DNA of 64,000 nt from Diabrotica undecimpunctata (taxonomy: Eukaryota; Arthropoda; Insecta; Coleoptera; Chrysomelidae), in NCBI RefSeq assembly GCF_040954645.1, contig NC_092807.1, forward strand, positions 1,488,001-1,552,000, given 5' to 3'. Each line of letters opens with the position of its first letter. The stretch's first letter is position 1. Made by a program: the position numbers and the translations under genes. Positions 10,277 through 22,283 of the stretch are shown here, piece by piece. The notes under the pieces were generated by a model. The model did no database searches. It was not told the DNA's origin and saw nothing but the letters and a program-made list of their open reading frames with translations.

Positions 10277-11329
10277 CGGCGGATAATTTTTCGAAAAAAA
10301 AAATCATAACTCAACATAACGAAACATTTATTTATTAAAAGTACAGTTAGTGAAAGTACAATTATTAAAATTTTTGTTAACATTAGATTCGTTGCTGTTC
10401 TCTACTATAGAAGATCTATTACCACGCATAATATTTATAATCTTGTTGTGGTGTTCTTTTTAATCTGACATTTTGAAATTTATTTGGATGAAGTTGTCAA
10501 ACTCTATCGTGTTGTCATAGGGATTGAAAATTGCACTGAATGCAATTATCAGTCTAATGTTGACATGATTGGGTGAAATTGTTCCACATGACACAAAATG
10601 ACGAAATTTGAATGGTTGTTAGAACAGTCGAAAAATTATCATTACAATCAATTGTGATTTAATCATGTTTAAACATAACATTTAAAATTGAAATAATCTG
10701 CCCTAATAACTATCCTATCATGCATTTTCAAATCAAGTATATGTTTTCTTTTCTTTCTGTTATATTTTTTTGGACTAATAAATTCATTGATATATTTACT
10801 TATCTAAAAAAATCCTTAATGAGTTTCTTCAATATTACGACTTTTTAATAAAAGTGGTTAGCTACGGCGAGAAGGGTTACCCTTTGGGGTTATCACGTAA
10901 CCTCACCGGTGTGTCCGCAAAGCCACCGCCATCTACACCTCCACCTACAACAGCTGCTAATGGCTCAATTATTTTCAAGTTAATTTTAGAGAAACTTCAA
11001 TAATTTGAAACAAACTAAACTTCGCGATAATTTCCTGGCGATGTGAAGGACAATGGCGCACGGAGAAATTTTTAAGAAGGTACATTTATTTATTAATTAG
11101 TATAAAAATTTAAGAAGCAAATCGTTGAATGGTATTCGCTTATTTCTAATTTATTTTATATTTGAACGTTTGCATGATACTTAATTATTGTTTCACAAAA
11201 GTGACGAAAACTTGATATGTTTTAAAAAACTTATAGCCAAGACGAGGTATATCTTAAAATAAAGTAAGAAATACTGATGAAAAAACTACATTTCCACTTT
11301 AACCCATAATACTACCCTCAAATGCGGAA
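10277..11329. other. Intergenic stretch with a short GC-richer patch
   Basis: Mostly AT-rich with no recognised domain. A GC-richer patch at 10860-10975 (GGCGAGAAGGGTTACCCTTT, then ACCTCACCGGTGTGTCCGC) stands out from its surroundings. It could be the 5' leader of a LINE, but no matching copy occurs in this window. Confidence 0.4.
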
Positions 11330-12190
11330 AAAAAATACGCACACAAAAATTCCAGCTCTTTTGCATAAAAGTAATTTAGAAAACCAATGATCAACAAATC
11401 CCTAATGTAATCTCCGAAAATTTCTATCAACGATTTAAAAACAAGAATGTACTCAAAGAAACAAATCCTCCTGTACAATATCTCTCAAATCTGACTCTAC
11501 TGTCTTTAGCACTCCATTTACACAGGAATTCTCAAATATTCTTGTAACTTGAAAAACTTCAGCTGCAGGTCCCGATAACATCTCCTTTATATTCCTTAAA
11601 AATCTACCCATATCTGCCGTAAAAAAAACTTTTTATACTGTACAACATAATATGGACCAACCAGAAATTTGCAATATTATGGAGGCAATCTATCGTTATA
11701 CCAATCAAGAAACAGGACAAATCCTCGAATAATCCAAATTCCTACCGTCCTATTTTACTGACATGCACCTTGTATAAGTTGCTAAAAAACTAATAAACAA
11801 AAGACTTATGTGGTATCCAGAAAAACACAAAATTTTACATTCGGCTCAATCCGGATTCCGTCCATCCCGAAGCACGGCTGACAACTTAGTAATGTTACAA
11901 AGAGAGATTACAACTCCTCTTCAAAATAAGCAAGATTTAATAGCAACATCATTTGACATCGAGACCGCCTTCGACACTCTATTACGTTATACTGTATTGA
12001 CCAAATTAAAAGAATATAATATTACGGAAAATATTTTATCGAACAGTTTCTTTATAATCGCCGCTTTAAAGTATTGGTTAACGGAAAAGCTTCCTCAACC
12101 TACGTTCAGGAAAATGGGGTACTTCAAGGATCAGTTCTAAGTTCCACTTTATTTATAATAACTAGTATATATAAAACAGATGACAGATAC
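11330..12190 (+). mobile_element. I/Jockey-like LINE fragment, reverse transcriptase fingers and palm
   Basis: It is the same family style as the 5.2-9.7 kb element. Translation gives AGPDNISFIFLKNLP near 11560, a degenerate PNSYRPI region near 11740, then an open frame 11808-12140 with AQSGFRPSRSTADNLVML and ATSFDIETAFDTLLRYTVL (motif A Asp). After a frame change, QDQF-type residues near motif B follow and homology fades near 12190. Motif C is not preserved. Stops upstream of 11808 show it is a pseudogene. Confidence 0.75.
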
Positions 12191-12529
12191 TCTTGATTAG
12201 GAATTTTGTTGCGGCTATAGTGGGATATATATTTGGCAAATTTGTTAATTTTTCCAAATAAACCTTTTGATTTATTTATTAAAGCTCTGGTGAGCCTTTC
12301 ATCTGAAACTTGTAAAGCTTTTTTGAAAAAACATTTTCAAACAGTTAGTATATCACCTAATTCTTTCGGTAATATATAAATTCGAGTCCTAGAACGTTTA
12401 TTATGATTTTGAGCTGGGAAATGTCATTTCTATTAACATTTACTTGTTTATTAATGTAAACAATCTGTAAAACTAAATCAGATAAGTTGTAGAAACTTTG
12501 GAAAATATCATTTCTTTCTTCAAGAGATA
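12191..12529. other. No feature recognised
   Basis: AT-rich sequence between two LINE fragments. Weak similarity to LINE coding sequence on the minus strand was considered but could not be supported by a motif. Confidence 0.45.
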
Positions 12530-12735
12530 ACAGATATTTCTCGAAAGTTACAGTTCTTCAGACAGATTATGCGAAATGCGAAATGCGAAAGAACATCTTG
12601 GTTAAAAAAACCTCAGAATCTGGTTCAACACAACATCTGTGCAGCTTTTTCGCGCTGCTGCAGATAAGATAAAGATTGCCATGATGATCGCCAACGTTCG
12701 TAACGGATAGGCACATTAAGAAGAAGAAGAGATAA
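12530..12735 (+). mobile_element. 3' end of an RTE-like LINE
   Basis: Plus-strand reading gives fragments of the RTE C-terminus (QIMRN, ERTSWLK, IKIAMMIANVRNG with frame changes) and ends in GGCACATTAAGAAGAAGAAG. The same end (GGCACTTTAAGAAGAAGAAG on the minus strand) terminates the copy at 13438-15499. A short triplication of GCGAAAT occurs at 12569-12590. Confidence 0.7.
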
Positions 12736-13437
12736 CAACAAATGACACTTTCGTGGACAGCTACAAACTCCATAAAAAAATTGTTTTTCAGACACAATTC
12801 TACCACGATAATTGAAATATGATTTTCCTGAATTTCTCTCCAACTTAGACTTTTTCTTTTCTAAACTGATTTATTTTTCTTACTGACAACGGCATTTCCA
12901 AACCGTAACAAAAATATTCTCTATTAATTAATTCAAGTAATCAATTGTCTTGAATTTAAAGATTAACCTATACTTTTTGCAACGTTGCTTAGAAAACAAA
13001 CCTGCTTTCTTCATTGTAATGTTATGATTTTTAAGGTTATGATCTTAAAAAATTTAGAATTCTAATTAAATTCTGAGCCGAGATATTTACAATCATTATT
13101 AATATAAAATACAATAATTTACTCACTGTTATACAAAATTGCACAAACATAAACTGTAGATATGTATAAAAGGCTGATAGTACTGTACACAATGAATGAA
13201 CGCTAGACAAGAGTGATACAAACACACAAGACAAGAGTGAGATTGTCTAAAATATCATACTGCACACTGACAGTTGGGCATATGGCCCAACTGTCACTTG
13301 GGCCATATTTCCATAACTAAATCATATGAAATGTTTACGTAGCCTAACTGTACAACTCGCGCCATCTCTTGGTATACAGTGAAATGTTAATTGAGCCACT
13401 TTGAAATGAAAGATATAATAAAATTCCACCTATTGTA
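12736..13437. other. AT-rich spacer with a short perfect hairpin
   Basis: No gene was recognised. It holds a perfect 11-bp inverted repeat with a 5-nt loop at 13269-13295 and two copies of AGACAAGAGTGA near 13205 and 13230. The last ten bases are one copy of the target duplication of the RTE insertion that follows. Confidence 0.5.
13269..13295. repeat. Short perfect inverted repeat
   Basis: GACAGTTGGGC at 13269-13279 pairs perfectly with GCCCAACTGTC at 13285-13295 around the loop ATATG. A third partial copy (CACTTGGGCC) follows at 13296-13305. There is no adjacent gene for it to terminate, so it may be the core of a small foldback element. Confidence 0.6.
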
Positions 13438-15499
13438 TTCTTCTTCTTCTTAAAGTGCCTATCCGTTCCGGACGTTGGCGATCATCACGGCTATCTTCAC
13501 TTTGCTTATTGCAGCGCGGAACAGTTCAGTGGTAGTCGTGTTATACCACTTTCGCAAATTTTGAAGCCAGGAAATGCGTCTTCTTCCCGGTCCTCTCTTA
13601 CCATTTACTTTCCCTTGGAGAATCAGCTGGAGAAGGCCGTAACGTTCTTGATTTCTCATTACATGACCTAGATATTCCAACTTTTTAGTTTTGACGGTCA
13701 TGAGAATTTCACATTCTTTCCCCATTCTACGCAGGACCTCCACATTAGTAACTCTGTCAACCCAGGATATACGTAAGATGCGCCTATAACACCACATTTC
13801 GAAAGCTTCGAGCCGATTCATAGATGCAACAGTCAGTGTCCATGCTTCCATTCCGTAGAGCAGAACTGTGAATATGTAGCAGTTTAATAGACGGCATTTT
13901 GTTTTTAATGATATGTCTCGACTGTTGAAAATAGTTCTCATTCTAACGAATGCTGCTTTTGCTTTTATTATTCGCTGTTTAATTTCTGTTGAGTGGTCCC
14001 ATTGGCTATTTAAATTGGTGCCTAGATATGTATATTGCTCGACTCTTTCGATATTCTGTTGGTTGATTGTAAGTTGAGCGTTTAGTATTGGTTTTTTACT
14101 AATTGTCATAAATTTGGTTTTCTTTATGTTAAGAGCTAGTCCGTATCTGTTGCTGACTTCTGTTATGCGATTTGTTAATATCTGTAAGTCATTCAGATTA
14201 TCGGCAAAAACTATAGTGTCATCTGCATATCTAATGTTATTCAACCATTTACCGTTTATTAGTATTCCTTTCGCACAACCGTCTAAAGCTTCCTTAAATA
14301 CCCATTCAGAATAAATATTGAACAACAATGGAGACAAAATACAGCCCTGTCGTACTCCACGTTCTATTGCAATTTTATCAGTTAACTGGTCTTCTATTTT
14401 GATTTTGGCCGTTTGATTGTAGTAAATGTTTCTGATAATTCTAAGATCTTTGTTGTCAATTCCAATTTCTTGCATTAGAGTCATTAATTTGTCATGTTTT
14501 ACTCTGTCAAATGCCTTCTGGTAATCTATAAAGCATACGTATATATCACAATTCACATCCCTGCATCTCTGAAATAGCACCTGTACAGCAAAAAGGGCCT
14601 CCCGTGTTCCCAGAGCATCACGAAATCAGAATTGTGTTCTTGTTAGTTGTTCCTCACATTTTGTATATATTCTTTTGTGGATGACCTTTAGAAATGTTTT
14701 AAGTAAATGGCTCATAAGGCTTATAATTCTATAGTCTTCGCACTTTCTCGCATTGGGTTTTTTTGGAAGATTTATAAAAGTTGACACTAACCACTCTTGG
14801 GGAACCACGCCCGTATCATATATACTGTTAAATATATTTGTCAACCATTTTATGCCATCATAGTCCATAAGTTTTAAGAATTCTGAGTGAAAATTATCAG
14901 GGCCTACTGCTTTACCATCTTTGGTGCTTTTGATGGCATATTTTACTTCTTCGACTGTAAATGGTGGTCCAGATTCGCAATTGGTGTTTGTTGTAATACC
15001 AGTGTTACTTCGTATATCTTCAAAAGTTTTTTCCACGTATTTGATCCAAATATCTCTTTTATGCTCTATTTCCAGTACTATGTTTCCCTGATTATCTGTC
15101 AGGAATCCAGTGTTCTTGTGTTTATATAAGCCTGCCGCTTCTTTAATCTTTTTATGGAGGTTAAATGAATCATGTTTTTGTTGTAATGACTCTATCTCTG
15201 TACACTTCGAGCTAAACCAATTTTCTTTTGCTATTTTAATAGCCCTTTTTATTTCGTTATTTATGTTGTTGTAGTAATTCTTATTATCTTTAGCGTTTCT
15301 TCTGTCTTCCATCATACATAGAATCTACTCCGTCATCCATTCCTTTTTATTTGTTCTTTCAGGTTTTAAGTATTTTTCTGTTATTTCTTGACTTACTTTG
15401 TGCAAATTTTCTAGTTCTACATCTGTGTTATCTGTTTCTGTACGGGCCCATGGTTTTTCTGTACGAGCCCACGTTTTTTCTTTTAGGCGTTTTTGTACT
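13438..15499 (-). mobile_element. 5'-truncated RTE-like LINE with 10-bp target duplication
   Basis: The copy is flanked by ACCTATTGTA at 13428-13437 and 15500-15509. On the minus strand its 3' end reads GCACTTTAAGAAGAAGAAGA, a GAA-rich tail like other copies here. It is truncated before the endonuclease, starting in the linker (RLKEKTWARTEKPWARTE). It has one nonsense codon in the reverse transcriptase and another stop in the linker near 15325. This is one of the best-preserved LINE copies in the window. Confidence 0.9.
13459..15315 (-). pseudogene. RTE-like reverse transcriptase with a single nonsense codon in the catalytic domain
   Basis: Two open blocks (15315-14626 and 14580-13459) are one reading frame split by a TGA at about 14624-14626, where the family has Gly: TQF, stop, FRDALGTREALFAVQVL. 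Motifs in order: VEEVKYAIKSTKDGKAVGPD, PQEWLVSTFINLPKKPNARK, CFIDYQKAFDRVKHDKLM (motif A), RGVRQGCILSPLLFNIYSEW (motif B), NNIRYADDTIVFADN (motif C, intact YADD), EQYTYLGTNLNSQWDHSTEI, LLYGMEAWTLT, EAFEMWCYRRILRISWVDRV and GPGRRRISWLQNLRKW. It ends IANVRNG. Because all catalytic motifs are intact, this copy is useful for building a family consensus. It could not make a full protein without the endonuclease. Confidence 0.9.
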
Positions 15500-15509
15500 A
15501 CCTATTGTA

Positions 15510-16955
15510 CTACCTATCTGAATTATACAAAAAATTAGTTAGGCTACTTTGCTCCTGAGCGTCTCAAATTACCTCATGGAAGACCTAGAAAACGATGGTC
15601 AGATAATCTTTGAAATTGAGAAATCTAAAGAGAAAAGTAGAACAACTGCATAAATTGTTTCAGTGAATATTGTTAAATAACTTTTAAAAATCTATAAAAA
15701 TGACATTCTCATAAAATTCTCCAACATTTGTACATTTATAAATAATTACCTACCGTCTCTTCCTAATTCTTCATAATAAGCAACGCCTCTGGTTTCTAAT
15801 AGAACATTGTAGGAGTAATAAATGAGCATGGAAATTTGTTCCATGCTGGTACATCTACCTATGGAATCATTAATAGTCGTTATAGAAGAATGATAATGGG
15901 TTATTGTTTACGATTATTAACAGCTGGGGAGTCAATTTCAACGCCAAATATTATTCTGATGGCATTTTGCGGTCAAACGGACATATATACGAAAGTATAA
16001 TAGGTAGGTAAGCATATAAATAATAATAGAAACGACATAAATTAGATTTAAAAATATAATTATTAGGAAATCTGTTTTTAAATGTATCTCGTAAATGATT
16101 GTCCTCCTCGATGTGTATTAAAGAAACCGACTTATCTAAAATAATAAAAAAATGAACACATCTAGACGGTTGAATCCATACTTCTACACGGTGTAGGTAA
16201 AAGTTTATGGTCGGTATAGTAGAACTTAACAGGATATCTAACACATGTACAAAACCATATTTTCAGCGAATAGACAAAGATAACAATAATATTTCCCCTT
16301 GGTCTCCCCTCCACATTCCTCATGCACGCCATTAGTGAACGTCAGATGATTATTTCCGATCCAGCTTATACGTAAGAAACAGTGGCAGAGTTGCCTTATT
16401 ACATATTTCAATATTGAATTGATTCAAAAAATTGGCGATTAGTGGCGCTGTTATATTCCCATTCAAAACTGGATGATGATATTAAAAATGAAACACTAAT
16501 TGACACAAATACTGGCACAAACTTTCTTAAATCCATGAGAAATTTACAGATTAGCATTTTTATTTGACGAAATTGTAACCTAATTTCCAACAAATCAAGA
16601 TAATTTTGGCAACATCGCCATTCGTCCGTTCTCTTCAATGGTAAACTGCATACGAGACAGGTTGAACGCTATGCTGTGTATTTGTTTTTGGAGGTAACCG
16701 CATAAGTGTGAAGATAAAAATTTGATATGCCGACTGTTTATACAACAAAAGAACGGGTACAAATTAATATTAAAATGGTACTTTCGGGGCAATTCAAGAA
16801 ACTATTAATTTATTTATTACACCTTTTGAAAATAGGCCAATACCTATAGAAAAAACTGTATTGGCCATTATTTTTCAATTTGAAAAGTTTGGCCGTACCT
16901 ACTAATGACAGATGTAAAAAATGCTGCCCATTAGATTAACCTCGCGAAAAGAAAA
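15510..16955. other. No gene recognised; traces only
   Basis: A short plus-strand stretch at 15565-15600 reads LPHGRPRKRWSDNL, which resembles the basic C-terminal region of LINE proteins, but nothing around it supports an element. The remaining sequence is AT-rich without recognised domains. Short open frames at 15951-16792 show no motif. Confidence 0.45.
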
Positions 16956-18160
16956 TTTCTCAAGAACGAGAAATTAGATAGATTTAAAGGTGTGCATTGG
17001 TTGAAGCGACGCCGTGTTCAAGTAAACAAATTACCGATGAAGTTGATTTGAATGCAAAAACATTGAGGAATATTTTGAAAAGAAACAACTACTGGCCAAT
17101 CACAAATTAACCCCTTAATTTGTAATCTCACATTATTCTTAACTTCTTAATCTATTATAGTTTCACCGTGTATAAGTGACATTGTAAAACCATATCTTAT
17201 AATATTTTAATAATTAGTTCATTTACCTACAACTAAATAAATTGCCGAATAAATTATTTTCTAATTGAACTTCCTAAGTGTCGCAATTAAGGCGGAGATT
17301 AAATTGTAGTGTAAGCAAAGTTTGTTGGTATGGTATGATAGGAAGCATTAACCTCTGTGCTTAGGTATGAAATATTTGTGAGATTATAAATTGGGGATTT
17401 GAGCTCATACTACAGTCAATCATAAGTAGTTACCTAACGAACATCATATTGTGTAATTACCAGTAGCTGTCAATAAATCAACATTTTTATTCCACAACTT
17501 CAACCTTTATTATACCTATCATCGTCGATCGACAAGAAGCGGACAAAGGGGCATTTACAAACCGCTTCGAACCTCAAAACTACGTTCGAAACTTTCCAAC
17601 TACCATTGTTATAAAGTGCAGACAACTCAAGAAATATTTCCTGATGATAACCTTAAACGGAGCAATTTTGTGAAATTATATGGAGAGATGCCATGCAAAG
17701 AGTCCCCTTTCACAATTCACAAGAAACATAATCTATCCGTTGTACGTTATTGGTTTCAGGAGAATAAGTATTTGAGTGTATCAGAATCAAATTATTCCTG
17801 CACTTCAACGTCTTCAAATTAACTTCAACGAAATTTGGTTTCAACTAGACAGCTGTCCCGCACATACTTTTTGCGTTAATTTTTGCTGAACGTGTCATTA
17901 GTACAGCCGGTACAATAAAATGGCCCCCTCGGCCACCCGACTTAGCTCCTTTAGATTTCTATTTTTGGGGGATACTAAAAACGAAATTGTACAGGCATGA
18001 GTTCGAGCGAGCCACCAACTTGGAGGAACTGAAGGAAAAGATAATCCAACTTAGCCAAAAAATATCGGCAGATGAACTCAACGCCATGAGAAATGCGTTG
18101 TATATAGATTTGGTTACTGTTCGTTACAGTTTGGTGGTCTGTTTGTACATTTAATTACCT
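16956..18160 (+). pseudogene. Degraded mariner-like transposase, split by an insertion
   Basis: Near 17000-17108 the plus strand encodes a helix-turn-helix remnant (SSKQITDEVDLNAKTLRNIL, then KRNNYWPIT). After about 490 bp the transposase resumes near 17612 (TQEIFPDDNLKRSNFVKLYG), then IHKKHNLSVVRYWF, IIPALQRLQINFNEIWFQLD with SCPAHT (second catalytic Asp region), and after a frame change KWPPRPPDLAPLDFYFWGIL (third Asp region) and EELKEKIIQLSQKISADELN to about 18120. The WPPRxPDLxPLDFxxWG motif is diagnostic of the IS630-Tc1-mariner superfamily. Frameshifts and internal deletions make it a pseudogene. It is related to, but distinct from, the intact copy near 48 kb. Confidence 0.75.
17103..17400. 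mobile_element. Possible MITE inside the mariner remnant
   Basis: This lies between two parts of the broken transposase. CCCCTTAATTTGTAATCTCA at the left resembles the reverse complement of the right end (CCCCAATTTATAATCTCACA). The imperfect inverted ends are about 25 bp and no duplication was verified. The additional 200 bp to about 17600 before coding resumes is unexplained. Confidence 0.4.
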
Positions 18161-19201
18161 AAAAATTTGTCTTAGAATTTCTAATTGTTTGGAATTATTT
18201 TTAATTTAAATAGTAGTGTTGGAATTATTTTTTATTTGATTTCATTTTTATAGAACAAATTTTTTACTTTTATACCGATTTTATACTTTTTTGTTTCATT
18301 TTATAGAACTAATTTTTATTTTCACACCTACTACCTCAAAAAAATCTAAACGAAAATATTGTTTCAAATATATTATTTTTATTTAAAATACGTAATTTTT
18401 CGTCCAGTTTAAATTTAATATATTTCTCCTACTCCTTCCTAATGTTTTACTAGTACTGTCTTTATTTATTATGCTTTATGAAAGACCAACCCACTAACCC
18501 ATGCAATACGCATAGCATACCAAACTAAATAGTTCTGTTCTGCTCGTTACCTTAGTATTAAAATCAAAGTGTCGTTACTTTGACGACGCGACGTTGCCAA
18601 ATAATTTTGTATGAAGATTTTTTATTCTGGCGTCATAATGCAGTTTATTATTTTTATTGGTAAAATTATTGTAAATTGTAAAGTAAAATTGTGGCATATT
18701 CCCAATAAAAAACAGTAAGCTGTCATTTAAATCAATTCGCTCAAATTTGATTATCTTAGAACATTGTTCAAATGCTAAAAAGACAACAGATTAAATAACA
18801 CCAATAAGTGAAGCTGGAATGGTATTGAAAATCTTGCTTTTTAAATAACCCCATATTGAAGAAGTCCATGGAAGATAAATCGGCGGCTTATTGAATGCAG
18901 AGCAAGATCACCGATTTAAGTCTCCTAAATTTATACGTTGGAAGATATCATGTTGAACATTTAAGTAAGTAGTTATAGATGATTAGTAAACGTTTTGGAG
19001 TTATGAATTTATTAATTTAAATACAGTTTATTTTACATATTTACCTTACATTTAATAAAGTTTCCTATTAATGTTGCAAATTTCGTTTTAATGTAGTTTT
19101 TGATATGACCGGAAATTGACATCAGCAAAACATAGGCGTTATATTTATTTTTTAAGAGGCGTGACACTTTCAATAAACTGATACTTTTTTACAAGAATAG
19201 A
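18161..19201. other. AT-rich spacer
   Basis: The first part is probably the 3' flank of the mariner remnant. A slightly richer patch at 18480-18610 has no recognised homology. No gene is supported. Confidence 0.5.
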
Positions 19202-19209
19202 GTTAATAT

Positions 19210-21141
19210 CATGGACGTATAAACATAGATGGACCCAGCAATAAGATACCTTAAACACACACTGTTTTGAAGCTTCTATATTCCTGGACAAGAGGGTAAA
19301 GGGGAGTAAAACGGGTATCGATAGACTGTGATACTTCCTCAATGAGCATAAGCGTGCTTGAATTTTTACTCGCGGGGATAATTATTCAGACGTTAATAAT
19401 TGGAAGTAGTAATAATGTATAAAAACACGTTTTTATAGAAAAAATAAAATACAATTTTATTTGCTTTAAAATTAATACAATAAAATATAGTTGAGCTCAA
19501 GTTAATTTTTTAATAGGTATCAAATAATCCTACGATAACCAAAAACAATTAAAAAATATACATTTGTCAAATTTAAGTACATACCTATATTTATTGATAA
19601 TGTGTTAAAACATATTTTTTCAAATTGTGACAAATTTGTTTTAATACAATATCAATAGATTCCACGCAGTAGGGGTTTCTGCTACAAAATTATTTATTGA
19701 TCATTCCAAAGCTCTTGCTGGCATTTGACATAAAATTATTTGCAAATATACCTACTTATTAAAAAGTAGGCGTGAAAATGTATAAATTATTGGAAAGCTA
19801 TTTACCGAACAGAAATATTAAAGTAAAAATGGTAAATGGACATAATAGAAGACGTTGGTATAGAAATAAATTTTTATTGATTGCGAAATAAAACAGTCTT
19901 AGTAAGAACGCTTCTTATGCGCACGGTGTTAGCATCTAAAGTAGTCCTCGTTTCATGATGAATTCCAATTTTAAAATATTTCTCAAGAACCAATTTAAAA
20001 GTTGCATAGAGTGAGCATCGATTGCATTTTCATCATAAATATGGTCACCGAAATGCTCATAGATTGATTTTGGGACATTTTGTATGGTTTTATTAATCAA
20101 AATATTCATAAGGTTTTTAACTAGTCTGTTGTAGATATTTGTAGTTTTATTAAAAAATCTGAAATATTTTTCAGCTTCCTTACAAGTTTAAATAACCAAA
20201 AAGGATGCTTTTGAAAAGTTTTTTTATACTGTTTTCTCTGTTGAAGTTTAGAGTAAGTTTCATCATTAATGAATATTATTTGGAAACCTACATAGAAAAA
20301 TAAATGAGTTTTATTCATTTCACTAATTTATTGTTAATTCATGAGAAATATTAAATTAAAAAGCTACTAAACAGATCTTTTTAATCAGATGATGTCTACT
20401 TACAATTTAAAAATATCTATACTAATTTCATGAACTAATATCTTGTTCAATACATTAATTAATATGAATAAACCCAATGGTACGCCTATGAAAGACATAT
20501 TTTAAAATGTAAACACACAGGCTTCTTCAGTTCCTTATCTTAAATAATGTAAACAAACAGTACTTACAAATTAAATGAGACATTGGGATGTAAATATTTC
20601 GTTTTTTTTTGCAAATGCAAAACTGTAGCACCATTATTATAATTTGTTTATATCACTATTTACAAATATCACTTAAAATACAGCCAAAATATCGAAAAAC
20701 AACTTTTCCTCATCTTGGGTAAAAAGTAAACAAACATGGACATGACATGGAACAGCATTTGAAGTTTGACGTAGAGCCATAAGACAGAGAAATGTAAACA
20801 CCGTTGCCATTAATAAATAGGTTTCAGTGCTTCTACATATAAAATAATTGGTTGATATTCTGTTATACGCTATTATTAAATGATATGCACACTATGTGCA
20901 CATTTAATGTTTTAATTACAATTAAATATATTAATATAAGTAATAAATTATTATTTTGGTTTGATAGCACCTGTAGAGTATAAAATAAATATAGTAATAT
21001 TTTCAGCGATACGTGAATAAGATATTTTAATAAAAAAATGTGACAACATTTGAAGGTGCTGAGAATGTGACCTAGTCAAATAATTTCTGGCTTCACATTT
21101 TTATGTAAATAACTGAGTCCATCTGTGTTTATACGTCCATG
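19210..21141. mobile_element. P-like DNA element, apparently non-autonomous, with 8-bp target duplication
   Basis: The ends are inverted copies: left CATGGACGTATAAACATAGA then TGGACCCAG; right (reverse complement) CATGGACGTATAAACACAGA then TGGACTCAG, about 29 bp with two mismatches. They are flanked by the identical octamer GTTAATAT at 19202-19209 and 21142-21149. An 8-bp duplication together with ends that start CATG and contain an AACATA...GGNCCC core is reminiscent of the P superfamily, whereas hAT ends usually start CAG. The 1.9 kb interior is AT-rich. Open frames such as 20121-20318 (minus) show no THAP or transposase motif that I recognise. Element boundaries are well supported; the superfamily call is inference. 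Confidence 0.72.
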
Positions 21142-21429
21142 GTTAATATCGAAAAAAACAAAAAGAATGTCTGAATTTCTCCAGCAAAATACCTGTCTAA
21201 TAATGTGCCACATATGATATATTCCTTATTCAAAATTTAGAGGTACTGGAAGGTAGGGAGTTGACAATTGACAGATATCTATTTCGTTAAAATATGATTC
21301 CTTTAGAATAAAAATGGTCTGTTTTAGCATGTTCACAAAATCCAGTGAATATTGCCAAATATCAGAGTGGTCTCTTTTGCGTGACCAATTCTGTTTTATT
21401 AAATGAGACAAGAGTGAAAATGGGAAAAT

Positions 21430-22275
21430 ATAATATGGATGAACTATAAGTATATGAATAAAGGATATTGTATCTGGCCAATATCATTCAAAATATATGT
21501 TGCAGCAGTTTTAAAACAGTTTAAAACAGAACTTAAAAATACGATCCTGCACATTTTGCAGTTAGCTCATGAACAACCAGTTATATCAATGGATATAGAT
21601 AACGTAAATTACGTGATGCATAAGTTGAGTATAAAATCTAGGGATTAATCATATAGAGTTATATATATCAGAGTTAGAAATTAGAAACACAAAAACATGC
21701 AATGAATATAAATATCCCGTATCTATAATATCTAAAGAAGGCACTACCAAAAGAGACATCGAAAACAGAACACAGCAGAGAAAAAAAGCGGTAAACATTC
21801 TAAACTCTCTACTATGGTCTAAAGATATTAGACAAGAAACAAAATTGACAATCTATCGAACCTTTGTTAGAGCCAATTATGACTTATGGCACAGAAGTTT
21901 GGCAGATCACGAAAAAAAAATAGAAGTAGTAGAAATGGATTTTCTAAGGAGAGCGTGTGGAGTATCCAAAAAAGATCATATCAGGAATGAAGATATTAGA
22001 AGGAGGACAAATATTGTATATTCCAGTGTAGACAGAATTGAAACGAGACAACTAGTGTGGTATGGTCACCTGAAGCGAATGAATGAAGATAGATAGCCAA
22101 AGAAAGCTTTAAATTACATACCACAACAAAGAAGAAGACGGGGAAAGCCTTCAGTTGCCTGGGAAGAAAATGTACGGCACATAATGAGAGATAGAGCCAT
22201 CAAAGAAGACGAATGATGGATAGAAAACGATGGCGGTCGAAATGCGAGAAGCGGCAGAGGCTGTAGGAACCTCGC
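21430..22275 (+). mobile_element. LINE fragment: end of reverse transcriptase and C-terminal region
   Basis: Plus-strand translation gives DIDNVNYVMHKLS (after the palm), then YKYPVSIISKEGTTKRDIEN, LNSLLWSKDIRQETKLTIYR, EMDFLRRACGVSKKDHIRNE, RQLVWYGHLKRMNEDR and RRRRGKPSVAWEENV. The C-terminal layout (YGHxxRM, RRGKP) matches the minus-strand fragment at 61831-62398, so they belong to related families. The tail appears to be a TATG repeat (ctTATGTATGTATC across the hAT insertion). It is 5'-truncated, with several stops. Confidence 0.75.
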
Positions 22276-22283
22276 TTATGTAT

